Positions 1 through 6,916 are shown, counted from the stretch's first letter. The stretch: DNA of 64,000 nucleotides from Deroplatys truncata (GCA_030765065.1 CM060979.1:103900350-103964349), one strand, 5' to 3'. The notes: a model not told the origin generated them from the sequence alone. Numbers and translations are program-made.

Positions 1-174
1 ATTCTCATGGAGTAGCATATTGAGTAATACGTTTGTTTTCCCTGCACTGGAGCTCCCTAAAATAAGAGCTCTAACATTAGATGGAAATAACTTGCCATGG
101 CGATCGCTTCTAAAGTCACTTTCAAAGTCTAATACCTGAATAGGTAGAGCGCAGTGCTGCTTAACAAGCTCCAT
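1..174 (-). CDS. FtsK/HerA-type genome-packaging ATPase, N-terminal part (cut by window edge)
   Basis: An open frame runs on the minus strand from an ATG at 174 to the window edge (58 codons, no stop). A P-loop (Walker A) of the form G-S-S-S-A-G-K-T lies at residues 40-47, preceded by a hydrophobic strand, as in the A32/FtsK-like packaging ATPases of Polintons and adintoviruses. In that family the enzyme hydrolyses ATP to drive DNA into the preformed capsid. The neighbours (protease, penton, major capsid) are the usual partners of this gene, which supports the call. The Walker B motif and the rest of the protein lie outside the window. The gene is divergent from the phospholipase gene and shares a 121-bp promoter region with it. 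It could be another P-loop NTPase, but the context makes this unlikely. Confidence 0.85.
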   Translation of the reverse strand, partial: MELVKQHCALPIQVLDFESDFRSDRHGKLFPSNVRALILGSSSAGKTNVLLNMLLHEN

Positions 175-295
175 GTTAACAACTAACTTATAAAATGCGT
201 GTGCGATGTTTATATATTACAGGATGTAAAGTAGTTAATGACTGATTGCAATGATATAAAAGGGCTAATGTATGCAGTTACTCGCTTAGTATATC
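175..295. promoter_or_regulatory. Divergent TATA promoters for ATPase (-) and phospholipase (+) genes
   Basis: Two TATA boxes point away from each other: TATATAAA on the minus strand (216 to 209) and TATAAAAG on the plus strand (255-262). About 32-33 bases downstream of each first T is a TTAGT motif, one base off the arthropod initiator TCAGT (A at 184 on minus, A at 288 on plus). This predicts 5' leaders of only about 8-10 bases before the ATGs at 174 and 296. The boxes and spacing are seen directly; start sites are inferred. Confidence 0.6.
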
Positions 296-1024
296 ATGAG
301 AGTTAAGAGAGGAAGGTCGTTGCAGTATAAGCGCGGCTCTGGAATTATTAATTCCATAATTAATTCGCTCCCCTTTGAAGCTCACTTACCTGGATATAGA
401 TATTGCGGGCCTGGTACTAAATTGGAAAAACGTCTAAAAAGAGGAGACCCAGGAATTAACCAATTAGACGAAGCTTGCAAACAGCACGACCTCGCGTACG
501 CTGAGAATAAGGACACCGCTTCAAGACAAATAGCGGATAAAATTCTTGCAGAGAAGGCTTGGAAACGGGTGCAGTCATCAGATTCAACTTTTGGTGAAAG
601 GTTAGCTGCAAGGCTAGTAACTGCAATCATGAAGGGAAAGGTTGCAGTGGGAGCCGGAAAGAGGAAGAAGAAGAGAGGAGGGTTCTTACCATTGATTCCC
701 ATCATTGCTGCTTTAGGCGCTGCAGCAGGCGGCGCTGCTCAGATAGCCTCTGCAGTCAATAAAAAAAAGGCTGCTGATAGGCACTTAGCAGAAGTTGCGA
801 GGCATAACAAGGCAATGGAGACACGAGGAAAGGGGCTCCGAAAGAGAAGGTGTAAGAAGAGGAATAAAGGAGGATTCTTACCTGCAATGCCACTGATGTC
901 GTCTTTAGCCGCTGCATCTAAAATAGCAAGGTCCTTGAAAAAAAGAGGATCTAAAGGCAAGGGTTTAAAGAAGAAGACAAAAAACGGTGGAAGAGGATTG
1001 TACATATACCGGAGGAAGCCCTAA
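296..1024 (+). CDS. Phospholipase A2-domain virion protein with basic/hydrophobic tail
   Basis: A 242-residue protein from the ATG at 296, eight bases after the predicted start site. Residues about 26-75 form a parvovirus/adintovirus-type PLA2 domain: a Y-C-G-P-G-T calcium-binding loop (36-41) and the catalytic H-D pair (64-65) followed by L-A-Y. In related viruses this activity cuts the sn-2 ester of phospholipids so that entering particles can leave the endosome. The C-terminal half is very basic and holds two copies of a unit made of a basic run, G-G-F-L-P (about 128-132 and 192-196) and an Ala-rich hydrophobic stretch (about 133-154 and 197-210), which suggests a core or membrane-active peptide like those of adenovirus pVI/pX. 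The protease frame opens inside its 3' end, and a slippery heptamer lies at 979-985. The fold call is firm; the role of the tail is inference. Confidence 0.88.
   Translation: MRVKRGRSLQYKRGSGIINSIINSLPFEAHLPGYRYCGPGTKLEKRLKRGDPGINQLDEACKQHDLAYAENKDTASRQIADKILAEKAWKRVQSSDSTFGERLAARLVTAIMKGKVAVGAGKRKKKRGGFLPLIPIIAALGAAAGGAAQIASAVNKKKAADRHLAEVARHNKAMETRGKGLRKRRCKKRNKGGFLPAMPLMSSLAAASKIARSLKKRGSKGKGLKKKTKNGGRGLYIYRRKP
979..985 (+). promoter_or_regulatory. Candidate -1 ribosomal frameshift site (A AAA AAC)
   Basis: The heptamer AAAAAAC is in the correct X XXY YYZ phase: the phospholipase frame reads AAA (980-982) then AAC (983-985). A slip of -1 puts ribosomes into the protease frame, which is open from 955 to 1353. 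The zero-frame stop follows at 1022-1024. I could not see a strong downstream stem or pseudoknot by eye; only a 4-bp pairing of 985-988 with 1008-1011 is evident. Splicing or non-AUG initiation remain alternatives. Confidence 0.5.
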
Positions 1025-1353
1025 GTAACGTGGCCATCGAATATTATGCTAAACGTTTAAAAATTCCTTATTTTAGAGGAGTTTATATGATTGACAAACT
1101 TCCTTTAAAACCACACTTCAAAGAGAGACTTATTACCAATCTCGATACATCCGATAATGAAGGAACACACTGGGTTGCTATAAGGAAAGAAGGTGATGTC
1201 GCATACTACTTTGATAGTTTCGGCAATTTGAAACCGCCTCCTGAGGTTGAGAAATATCTACAAGGTGTTAAAATCTACTATAATACACAGAGATACCAGA
1301 ATTTCGAATCAGTCATCTGCGGGCACTTGTGCTTGCAATTTCTTTTATCCTAG
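985..1353 (+). CDS. Adenovirus-type (adenain-like) cysteine protease
   Basis: The frame is open from 955 to the TAG at 1351-1353. The catalytic residues of the adenain family are all present: His in G-T-H-W-V-A (codon 1168-1170), Asp in F-D-S-F-G (1213-1215), a Gln seven residues before the nucleophile (1297-1299), and Cys in I-C-G-H-L-C (1318-1320). In adenoviruses and Polintons this enzyme cuts capsid and core precursors during maturation. The first ATG (1087) lies after the conserved N-terminal block that contains Y-Y-A-K-R-L-K-I-P, so initiation there would lose a family-typical segment. A GTG at 1030 falls within that block. I therefore start the feature at the frame entered after the slippery site at 979-985, but the true start is uncertain. 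The length after the His-Asp-Cys core is normal and no internal stop is seen. Confidence 0.85.
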   Translation, partial: RWKRIVHIPEEALSNVAIEYYAKRLKIPYFRGVYMIDKLPLKPHFKERLITNLDTSDNEGTHWVAIRKEGDVAYYFDSFGNLKPPPEVEKYLQGVKIYYNTQRYQNFESVICGHLCLQFLLS

Positions 1354-1372
1354 AAGCTGCTACATCGTCAAG

Positions 1373-2083
1373 ATGAGTTATACAGTTACAGTGAGTGGGC
1401 CAGACACTGTTATTTCAACGTATTTAAACCCGCCTCTACAGCTAGATCCTCCAGGTCATTATGAGATTGCTCTCTTGAATTTTGAAACATTCTATTCAAT
1501 ACCAAATGTCGAAGAAAGTAATAATAGATTTCATTATATTCATAATGGTAAACCTGAAACCATTGTCATCCCGCATGGAACCTACGAGATTGCCGATATC
1601 AATGCATTTCTAAAGGATAAACTAGGATTGAATGATGAAGTCTTCTTCATAAGGCCTAACAATAATACAATGAAGGCTGAGATTAAATGTCCTTATACAA
1701 TAGACTTTTCTAAGGCTAGATCTATTGGTTCGCTTCTAGGATTCACAGACACTAAAATAATTCCTGCTGGAGAGGCGTTTGAATCTGACGATCTTGTGAA
1801 TATATTTAAAGTGAGTATCATACGTGTGGAGTGCAGTATTGCAACAGGCTCTTTCATTGACGGTAAAAGTGGACATTCGCTCTACGAGTTTTTCCCTTCT
1901 GTTCCACCAGGCTATCATATCTCTCAAGAACCCTCGAACCCGATATATTTGCCGGTCATAGATACAAACTATATAGACCAGATCACTATTCGAGTGGTAG
2001 ATCAACACGGAAAGGCTATCAACTTCAGGAACGAAGTTATCACTACAAGACTGCACATAAGACGCAATGGCAATACATTTTAA
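1373..2083 (+). CDS. Penton-like minor capsid protein of Polinton/adintovirus
   Basis: A 236-residue protein from the ATG at 1373, twenty bases after the protease stop. The frame is open farther upstream (to 1247), but that extension overlaps the end of the protease in another frame and shows no conserved feature, so the internal ATG is preferred. The sequence follows the minor-capsid pattern I recognise from Polintons and adintoviruses: an N-terminal block ending F-Y-S-I-P-N (residues about 43-48), a central R-P-N-N-N-T block (about 102-107), S-I-G-S-L-L-G-F (about 124-131), I-R-V-E-C and V-P-P-G-Y-x-I segments, and a C-terminal V-V-D-Q-x-G…I-N-F-R block. In this family the protein is a single jelly roll forming the five-fold vertices. 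It has no signal peptide or membrane segment. Confidence 0.85.
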   Translation: MSYTVTVSGPDTVISTYLNPPLQLDPPGHYEIALLNFETFYSIPNVEESNNRFHYIHNGKPETIVIPHGTYEIADINAFLKDKLGLNDEVFFIRPNNNTMKAEIKCPYTIDFSKARSIGSLLGFTDTKIIPAGEAFESDDLVNIFKVSIIRVECSIATGSFIDGKSGHSLYEFFPSVPPGYHISQEPSNPIYLPVIDTNYIDQITIRVVDQHGKAINFRNEVITTRLHIRRNGNTF

Positions 2084-2210
2084 AAGACATCGCAAATACT
2101 ATAATAGACGACGTACACCACGTTCGAAGCATACTACCTCTCCAGCTTCCGAGGAGTTAACACGTGCTAACCGCAAGTTCCTCGAGGTTTTAGGTTACAG
2201 AACGCTATAA
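2067..2210 (+). CDS. Small basic protein (47 aa) between penton and major capsid genes
   Basis: A 47-codon frame from the ATG at 2067 to the TAA at 2208-2210. It overlaps the last 17 bases of the penton gene, and its stop shares a base with the major-capsid start in a TAATG arrangement. The N-terminal half is strongly basic (about ten Arg/Lys in residues 6-21); the C-terminal half reads L-T-R-A-N-R-K-F-L-E-V-L-G-Y, which I recall as similar to the L-T…N…F-L-K-S-L-G ending of short ORFs in this position of other Polinton-like genomes. The position and tight overlaps argue for a real gene. It may be a DNA-condensing or scaffolding peptide; the function is unknown. Confidence 0.6.
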   Translation: MAIHFKRHRKYYNRRRTPRSKHTTSPASEELTRANRKFLEVLGYRTL

Positions 2211-3421
2211 TGGATATCTTAAACGTGACAGAAGTTCCAGCCTTTGACGACAAGATCACCAAGGAGGAGGAGCATATTTTTCTTCCATACAACACGTCCG
2301 CTCTGGATGTAAACGATGAAATTAGAATACCATGCCAAGCTGAAGATTTGTATACGCTACCTAACAAGAGTTATCTCTACATCGAAGGTGCTCTCACCAA
2401 GGTAGATGGATCGCCTACTACAGCGAAGCTCGCTAATAATGCTATAGCCTTCATGTTTGATGAGATACGTCTAGATATGAATGCTACAACTATAGACAGA
2501 ACAAGGAATCCAGGAATTACTACAACTATACGAAATTATGTGACTCTCAACCCTATGGAGTCGAATCGGCTGCTGAATGCTGGATGGGCATATCCTGGTG
2601 AAGAAGTTGATATAGTACACGCAACGAATGGAGCTTTCAATGCTGTAGTCCCTCTCTCGATGCTCCTAGGATTTGCTGATGACCACAAGGAGCTTATACT
2701 CAACAGTAAGTTTGAATTGATTCTCATAAGATCCAAAGATTCTAGAAACTGTGTCCTGAGTTCGAATGGAGAGGAAGCTAATGTAAAGTTAACTAGAATC
2801 GAATGGAGGATGCCTGTAATTCGTCTTTCCGATGCTGAAAGAGTTCACATTCTAAAAATTGTCAAGTCTGATAAACCTCTACACCTTGCCTTTCGATCTA
2901 TGGATCTTCACACCCAGCCTGCTGTACCCCAGACAAGATCTTTCACTTGGAATGTAGCAACAACATCTAAGCTCGAGAAACCACGATTCATCATAGTGTG
3001 CGCGCAGACTGCAAGATTGGGTGATTATAGCAAGAACAGTTCCGAGTTTGATCACTGCAACATTACTAATTTGAGACTATTCCTCAACAGTGAATGCTAC
3101 CCCTACCACGATTTGAACTTGGACTTTAAAAATTCAAAGTTTGCTTCACTATATGAAATGTACTGTAAATTTCAAAGTTCCTATTATGAAAGAGATAATT
3201 ATCCCCTCTTGAAGAGAAAGGATTTTCTTCACCGTGCACCATTATTCGTAATAGACTGTTCTCACCAACCCGAGGAGGTTATAAATGGAGCTGTGAACAT
3301 CAGAATCGAGATTCAAGCATCTGCAAATATACCAGCCCAGACGTCACTGTACTGCCTGGTTCTACATGACAAAGTATTTACCTACAAACCTCTTTCTCAC
3401 TTGATGCAAGCACTTATATAA
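2210..3421 (+). CDS. Double-jelly-roll major capsid protein (hexon-like)
   Basis: A 403-residue protein from the ATG at 2210. It matches the major capsid protein of Polintons/adintoviruses, which is also found as single-exon copies in many insect genomes: an F-D-E-I-R-L-D block at about 83-89, I-D-R-T-R-N-P-G-I-T at about 95-104, V-P-L-S-M-L-L-G-F-A at about 147-156, I-E-W-R-M-P (about 198-203), L-E-K-P-R-F-I-I (about 256-263), then F-D-H-C-N-I-T-N and L-N-S-E-C-Y-P-Y-H-D-L-N-L-D-F, and a C-terminal V-I-D-C-S block. In the family, trimers of two jelly rolls form the pseudo-hexagonal capsid faces. The length is in the normal range and no stop or frameshift is seen. An AATAAA signal lies at 3482, 61 bases past the stop. 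Confidence 0.92.
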   Translation: MDILNVTEVPAFDDKITKEEEHIFLPYNTSALDVNDEIRIPCQAEDLYTLPNKSYLYIEGALTKVDGSPTTAKLANNAIAFMFDEIRLDMNATTIDRTRNPGITTTIRNYVTLNPMESNRLLNAGWAYPGEEVDIVHATNGAFNAVVPLSMLLGFADDHKELILNSKFELILIRSKDSRNCVLSSNGEEANVKLTRIEWRMPVIRLSDAERVHILKIVKSDKPLHLAFRSMDLHTQPAVPQTRSFTWNVATTSKLEKPRFIIVCAQTARLGDYSKNSSEFDHCNITNLRLFLNSECYPYHDLNLDFKNSKFASLYEMYCKFQSSYYERDNYPLLKRKDFLHRAPLFVIDCSHQPEEVINGAVNIRIEIQASANIPAQTSLYCLVLHDKVFTYKPLSHLMQALI

Positions 3422-3481
3422 TTATGTATATGTTTGGGTGAATGGTTTTGTAAAGGAATGTACTAGGATAAGTTTATGAAT

Positions 3482-3519
3482 AATAAATTGAATTTCATAT
3501 ACTAAAACACTCTTTTATT
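3482..3519. terminator. Overlapping convergent poly(A) signals
   Basis: A plus-strand AATAAA (3482-3487) follows the major capsid gene. A minus-strand AATAAA (3519 to 3514) serves the gene at 3984-3502 and lies inside its last codons, 12 bases before the end of its stop. The two transcripts would end tail to tail with 3' ends that overlap or abut within about 40 bases. Confidence 0.65.
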
Positions 3520-3984
3520 GACTTTAGCATACATTTCAAGCATTTTCCTTCTCCCCCTCCTACTCCCTGAAAAACTAGTTGCTCCTGACTTGCAGAAATC
3601 ATTTAAAATATTCAAATGTCTTTCAATATAGGGCAATAGCCGTTTTAGGTTCCTTACACCTTCAATGTCTAAAGATATTACATTATTATTTAAACATGTA
3701 TTTATGAAATGAATTGAATGGTCAAAAAATACAATAATATTGTATGCATAAATTACATTGTCACAATATTCATCACACGCAAACGTTTTTTCTTGGCGTA
3801 GGTAATCTTCAATCATTGGAATGTTTTTGGATATTATATCCCAGTCTGATTTTGTAATATAAACAAATGATTTATCACTTTCGCAGTTTATGTAGAGGGA
3901 GGGGGTGTCATAGTATAGTCCAATGTTCACGGAATGGGAGGGGGAGATGCTGACGTCATCAAGCGCATGTGATCGATTCTCCAT
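3502..3984 (-). CDS. Uncharacterised 160-aa protein with two-fold internal repeat
   Basis: The frame is open from 4080 on the minus strand; the first convincing start is the ATG at 3984, giving 160 residues. I do not recognise the protein with certainty. Two segments (about 44-62 and 106-124) share the pattern I-x(4)-[W/V]-x-x-[I/L]-x(4)-P-x-I-E-x-x-L, each preceded by a strand-rich stretch, so the protein looks like a tandem of two small beta-alpha units. The pattern resembles the helix of PC4-type single-stranded-DNA-binding coactivators; this is inference. The C-terminus has a basic patch (R-R-G-R-R-K, about 142-147). Its 5' end overlaps the last exon of the spliced gene in another frame (3959-3984). 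A TGACGTCA octamer lies inside the coding region at 3951-3958. Confidence 0.55.
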   Translation of the reverse strand: MENRSHALDDVSISPSHSVNIGLYYDTPSLYINCESDKSFVYITKSDWDIISKNIPMIEDYLRQEKTFACDEYCDNVIYAYNIIVFFDHSIHFINTCLNNNVISLDIEGVRNLKRLLPYIERHLNILNDFCKSGATSFSGSRRGRRKMLEMYAKVNKRVF

Positions 3985-5092
3985 GCTCCTCCGGGGTATC
4001 TTCAATGAATAAGAAGACCATAGGACCCTCGTTGAGGATTCTCCTCTTACACCGTCTCTTCTGCTTTTTCTCCACGGCATCGTTCCGTCTCTTCCTCCGC
4101 TCCCTCCTCACACCCCTGCAACATATATTCAAAACAATGTTAGAAATAGGTTTAGTTAATGATTTCATACGTCTGAAAGAGAAAATACATATATTAGAAA
4201 AATCCTCTCCCCTTGTCACACAAAAAAGTATTATCATAGAGTGTCATACTCACTTCACGGTCTTGCACGATTCTGTGTGTATCTCGGGCGAGCAATCCGG
4301 AGTCGCCTGATTTATCCACTCCTGTACCCGCGTTGCTTTATCATCAGGGCTAGTAGTAATGTGGGGTAGTGGAGCGGCATCCTCATCCATAGGCTGTGTA
4401 TGGCGCTCTGCGATTGGATATTCCACTATATCGACATCGCGTCTCTCAGGATCCAGCTCCTCTATTGGTACGGGTACCTTAGGCGGGGTCATTCGCAGTC
4501 TGTAATAATTTAATTTTAGGTTAGACACAGAGTAGCATTAGAAGTAGTAAATGAATGTGTAATTTAACATTTCTTCTACTTACTCGAGTTTTCTCTTCCT
4601 GCGCTGGTAGACCTCGCAGTTGTCGTTACATAGGAAGAAGGATGTCATGCGTTCATGCTGGGCCGGGTTAGTACAAAGTACAGAATGCATGTATCCGGTG
4701 CACGACTCTGTATCACATTTAGCTAGATGTTTCGAGACGAAGACATCGTCAACTTCATCGACATCGTTAAGATCCTCCACATCAACACCCCTGTGATTTT
4801 CACTGAAAGGATGAAATAATTTCAAGTTAGATTTCATTTAACATGCGTACAATATATTACCGAGTTATAGAAATATGCATATTACTTACATGTTCGCTCC
4901 TCGATAAACAGGACAGCTCTCTGTACACACTTCCAGTGTAGTCATCTGATCATGATGCGACGGTTGAGTACACAACACTGAATGCATTAAACCATTGCAT
5001 GTTTCGGTATGGAAGTATACGTAGTGAAAATAATCTTCCCCGCACTCGCTCCAGTAATCATTCACATCAGATGCACGATGATCACCAGCCAT
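3959..5092 (-). CDS. Four-exon Cys/His-rich protein with basic tail (spliced, uncharacterised)
   Basis: Predicted exons on the minus strand: 5092-4890, 4802-4584, 4499-4254 and 4172-3959. Introns of 87, 84 and 81 bases have GTAAGT, GTAAGT and GTGAGT donors and pyrimidine-AG acceptors. All three are phase 2, and the joined frame is open (882 bases, 293 codons plus stop). Exons 1 and 2 encode diverged copies of one module with the pattern M-H-S-V-L-C-T-x-P…H…M-T…C-x(3)-C-x-V-Y, a likely metal-binding unit. Exon 3 is acidic and Pro-rich with a shorter Cys/His echo. Exon 4 is rich in Arg/Lys, as in a nuclear-localisation or nucleic-acid-binding tail. An alternative acceptor at 4116 keeps the same frame. 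No family is recognised. The position behind a CRE/TATA promoter suggests an early regulatory gene; this is inference. Confidence 0.6.
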
Positions 5093-5127
5093 TTCGATTA
5101 CCACTGAACGAACACTGAAAAAACAAT

Positions 5128-5180
5128 AAATGATCGCTCCGGCTGCCTGCGTTCCTTATATACTGTAGACGGTGACGTCA
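5128..5180 (-). promoter_or_regulatory. CRE + TATA + initiator promoter for the spliced minus-strand gene
   Basis: Reading the minus strand: the palindrome TGACGTCA (5180-5173), then TATATAAG (5162-5155), then TCATTT (5133-5128), which fits the arthropod initiator TCAKTY. The initiator A (5131) is 31 bases from the first T of the TATA box, the standard distance. The leader to the ATG at 5092 is 39 bases. TGACGTCA is the canonical CREB/ATF bZIP site. Confidence 0.65.
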
Positions 5181-5570
5181 CTCGGCGGTGGAGGGGATGG
5201 AATGCAAGTTGAGACCTGTTATTCACCCTCCAGGCAGAAGCCACCCGTCTGTTTTTGAATACCAAGGAAAGTCCTTGGCGAGCGTGTTTTAACATGATTT
5301 ACCGACGCCGACAGAGTGGAGCCGGGCTAGTCTACATGTCGAGGCTTGTTAGTGACGTCACGCACGCAGTCGCGGAGTGGGGGTGAAACTGGTTATTACC
5401 AGACAGAAGTCGGCTGGCGGGCTTTCCATTACATGTCGGGCTGTTGCCGGAGAGAGGTTAAGACCTTGAGCGTAGTTATACATATACGACGGCTGTCAGA
5501 TGCGGGCGAGTCAATTAATCAATCAAAAATACTTAATTGCTCGACGAACAGCGTTTAATTGCAATAGCGG
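5181..5570. promoter_or_regulatory. Upstream region of the spliced gene, with a second CRE
   Basis: There is no convincing gene here. A second perfect TGACGTCA lies at 5353-5360. The region is bounded by outward-facing TATA boxes (minus 5162-5155, plus 5571-5578), so it may be a divergent promoter. Short frames here (for example 5346-5558 plus and 5098-5295 minus) show no recognisable domain. Confidence 0.4.
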
Positions 5571-5793
5571 TATATAAACATTGATTCTTTTTTCAATAAC
5601 ACACATTACCTAATTGATTGACACAATTATGTACTCTAACGATTTGCCGATGTGCGGCAGGCATCGAGAATCGCATTCCCACATCGCCAACGTCACGCAC
5701 CGAGAACCCCATTCCCTTATACCCCATCACCCGAGCGGCACATCCCCTACCCCAAGCCAATCACACGGCAGGGATTTAGACAAGTCACAATGA
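5571..5793 (+). other. Possible TATA-driven small ORF (54 codons)
   Basis: TATATAAA at 5571-5578 is followed by a TCAATA initiator-like motif (A at 5595) and an ATG at 5629 opening a 54-codon, His/Ser/Pro-rich frame that ends at 5793. It could be the first exon of a spliced gene or chance. No family is recognised. Confidence 0.2.
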
Positions 5794-6121
5794 GGGGCGG
5801 GAATGTAGTCACCGTATAGGAACAATACACACTCTCCCACCTATCCACAGGGAACCAACCAGAACACAAAGGGGAGGGAGGACACGCGTATGGGGGAGGG
5901 AGGGGGGCGGGTCACCGACACGTGACCGCAGGGGGGAGGGGGGAGGACCTGCCGGCACAGACACTGTCGGCATTAAGTAAGCCCCCAAAGGAAGGGGGCG
6001 GGGCTAGCGGCACGCGCTACCAGGCGGCATCTAAGCCCTCAAAGGGAGGGGGCGGGGCTAGCGGCATAGATCAAAGAACCTTATCAGATGGCGGCAAATC
6101 CTTTGAGGGCCAGAGTCGCTA
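5794..6121. repeat. GC-rich flank with 35-bp direct repeats and GC boxes
   Basis: Much richer in G and C than its surroundings. A 35-bp unit occurs twice, at 5978-6012 and 6032-6066 (period 54, two differences). Each unit contains the Sp1/KLF-type GC box GGGGCGGGGC (5995-6004, 6049-6058). The 10-mer GCCCTCAAAG at 6035-6044 recurs inverted at 6101-6110. An E-box CACGTG lies at 5919-5924. Composition falls abruptly to AT-rich after about 6121, so the viral element or its regulatory flank may end here. Confidence 0.6.
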
Positions 6122-6916
6122 GGTTATATCTACTCATGTCTGATAAATATTTTTTGGCTATTCTAAAAACGACTCATATAAACGTTTATTTTCTTTAAAT
6201 TGGCAATCCTGATTAATATTTAGCTAGAAATAGTTTGATTACGTAATACTACATAATAAAACTTTCTGCTGTATGCACGGAGCAGAGGCGACAGGTAACT
6301 GTTAATATATCAATTTGATATATGCCAGCCCGGACTCTTAAGAAACAAAAGTACAACCAAATAGTTTTCAAAAAACCTTTGACTTTAATCTGGGACTATT
6401 AAATTGTCAGTTCCACAGTAATGTTTTAACGTGATCTACATTTTCTTTAGTATAAGCAAATTGTCTATATGTTATGGTTTCACAATCATATAAAATTGTA
6501 TACGGAATTTTATAGCTGATTAGAGAAACTTTAAGATTTTATTTGCTATGAGGTTATCTCATATTTACGATCATTAATCCAAATGGATCCACGTCTGAGA
6601 AAATCATATAGACAGCAGTTTTCCTAACAAAGGGGAGAAATTCCCTGATTTCCACTATATACACACTCAAGGGATGCCCGAGTTAAACGTCAAAATTAGT
6701 GCTTTTTCCACTTTTTGTTTTTGATCAATTGTGTTTTTCGACGAAGGTGGGCAGAGGCGGATGCTTCTCTAAAACCAGCTTTTTATATAGAATCTAAAGA
6801 CCTTACAACTTACGTACCCTTGGTTTGCTACCTTGGTTTCGCTTTTGTTTTACACCTCCACTTAAGAAAACACGCTGCCTTATGCTTGGCGCAAGAACCT
6901 TCCAACTGTTGATAAA
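6122..6916. other. AT-rich spacer with a small HINE-like fragment
   Basis: No gene seen. Bases about 6420-6482 match the middle of the HINE-like repeat (minus orientation: GTGATCTACATTTT…, …TTGTCTAT…). The rest is unrecognised. Confidence 0.4.

Noticed and set aside
382..705. Minus-strand open frames opposite the phospholipase gene (382-705, 739-1005)
   Set aside because: Shadows of the plus-strand gene; no domain or start context.
1247..1372. N-terminal extension of the penton gene to 1247
   Set aside because: It overlaps the protease C-terminus in another frame, has no conserved feature, and the ATG at 1373 fits the family length.
1736..2095. 119-aa minus-strand frame opposite the penton gene
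   Set aside because: Shadow frame; composition and motifs are those of the reverse complement only.
5922..6122. 66-codon Gly/Ser-rich frame over the GC-rich repeats
   Set aside because: It starts at GTG and its repeats simply reflect the 54-bp-period DNA repeat; no promoter or domain.
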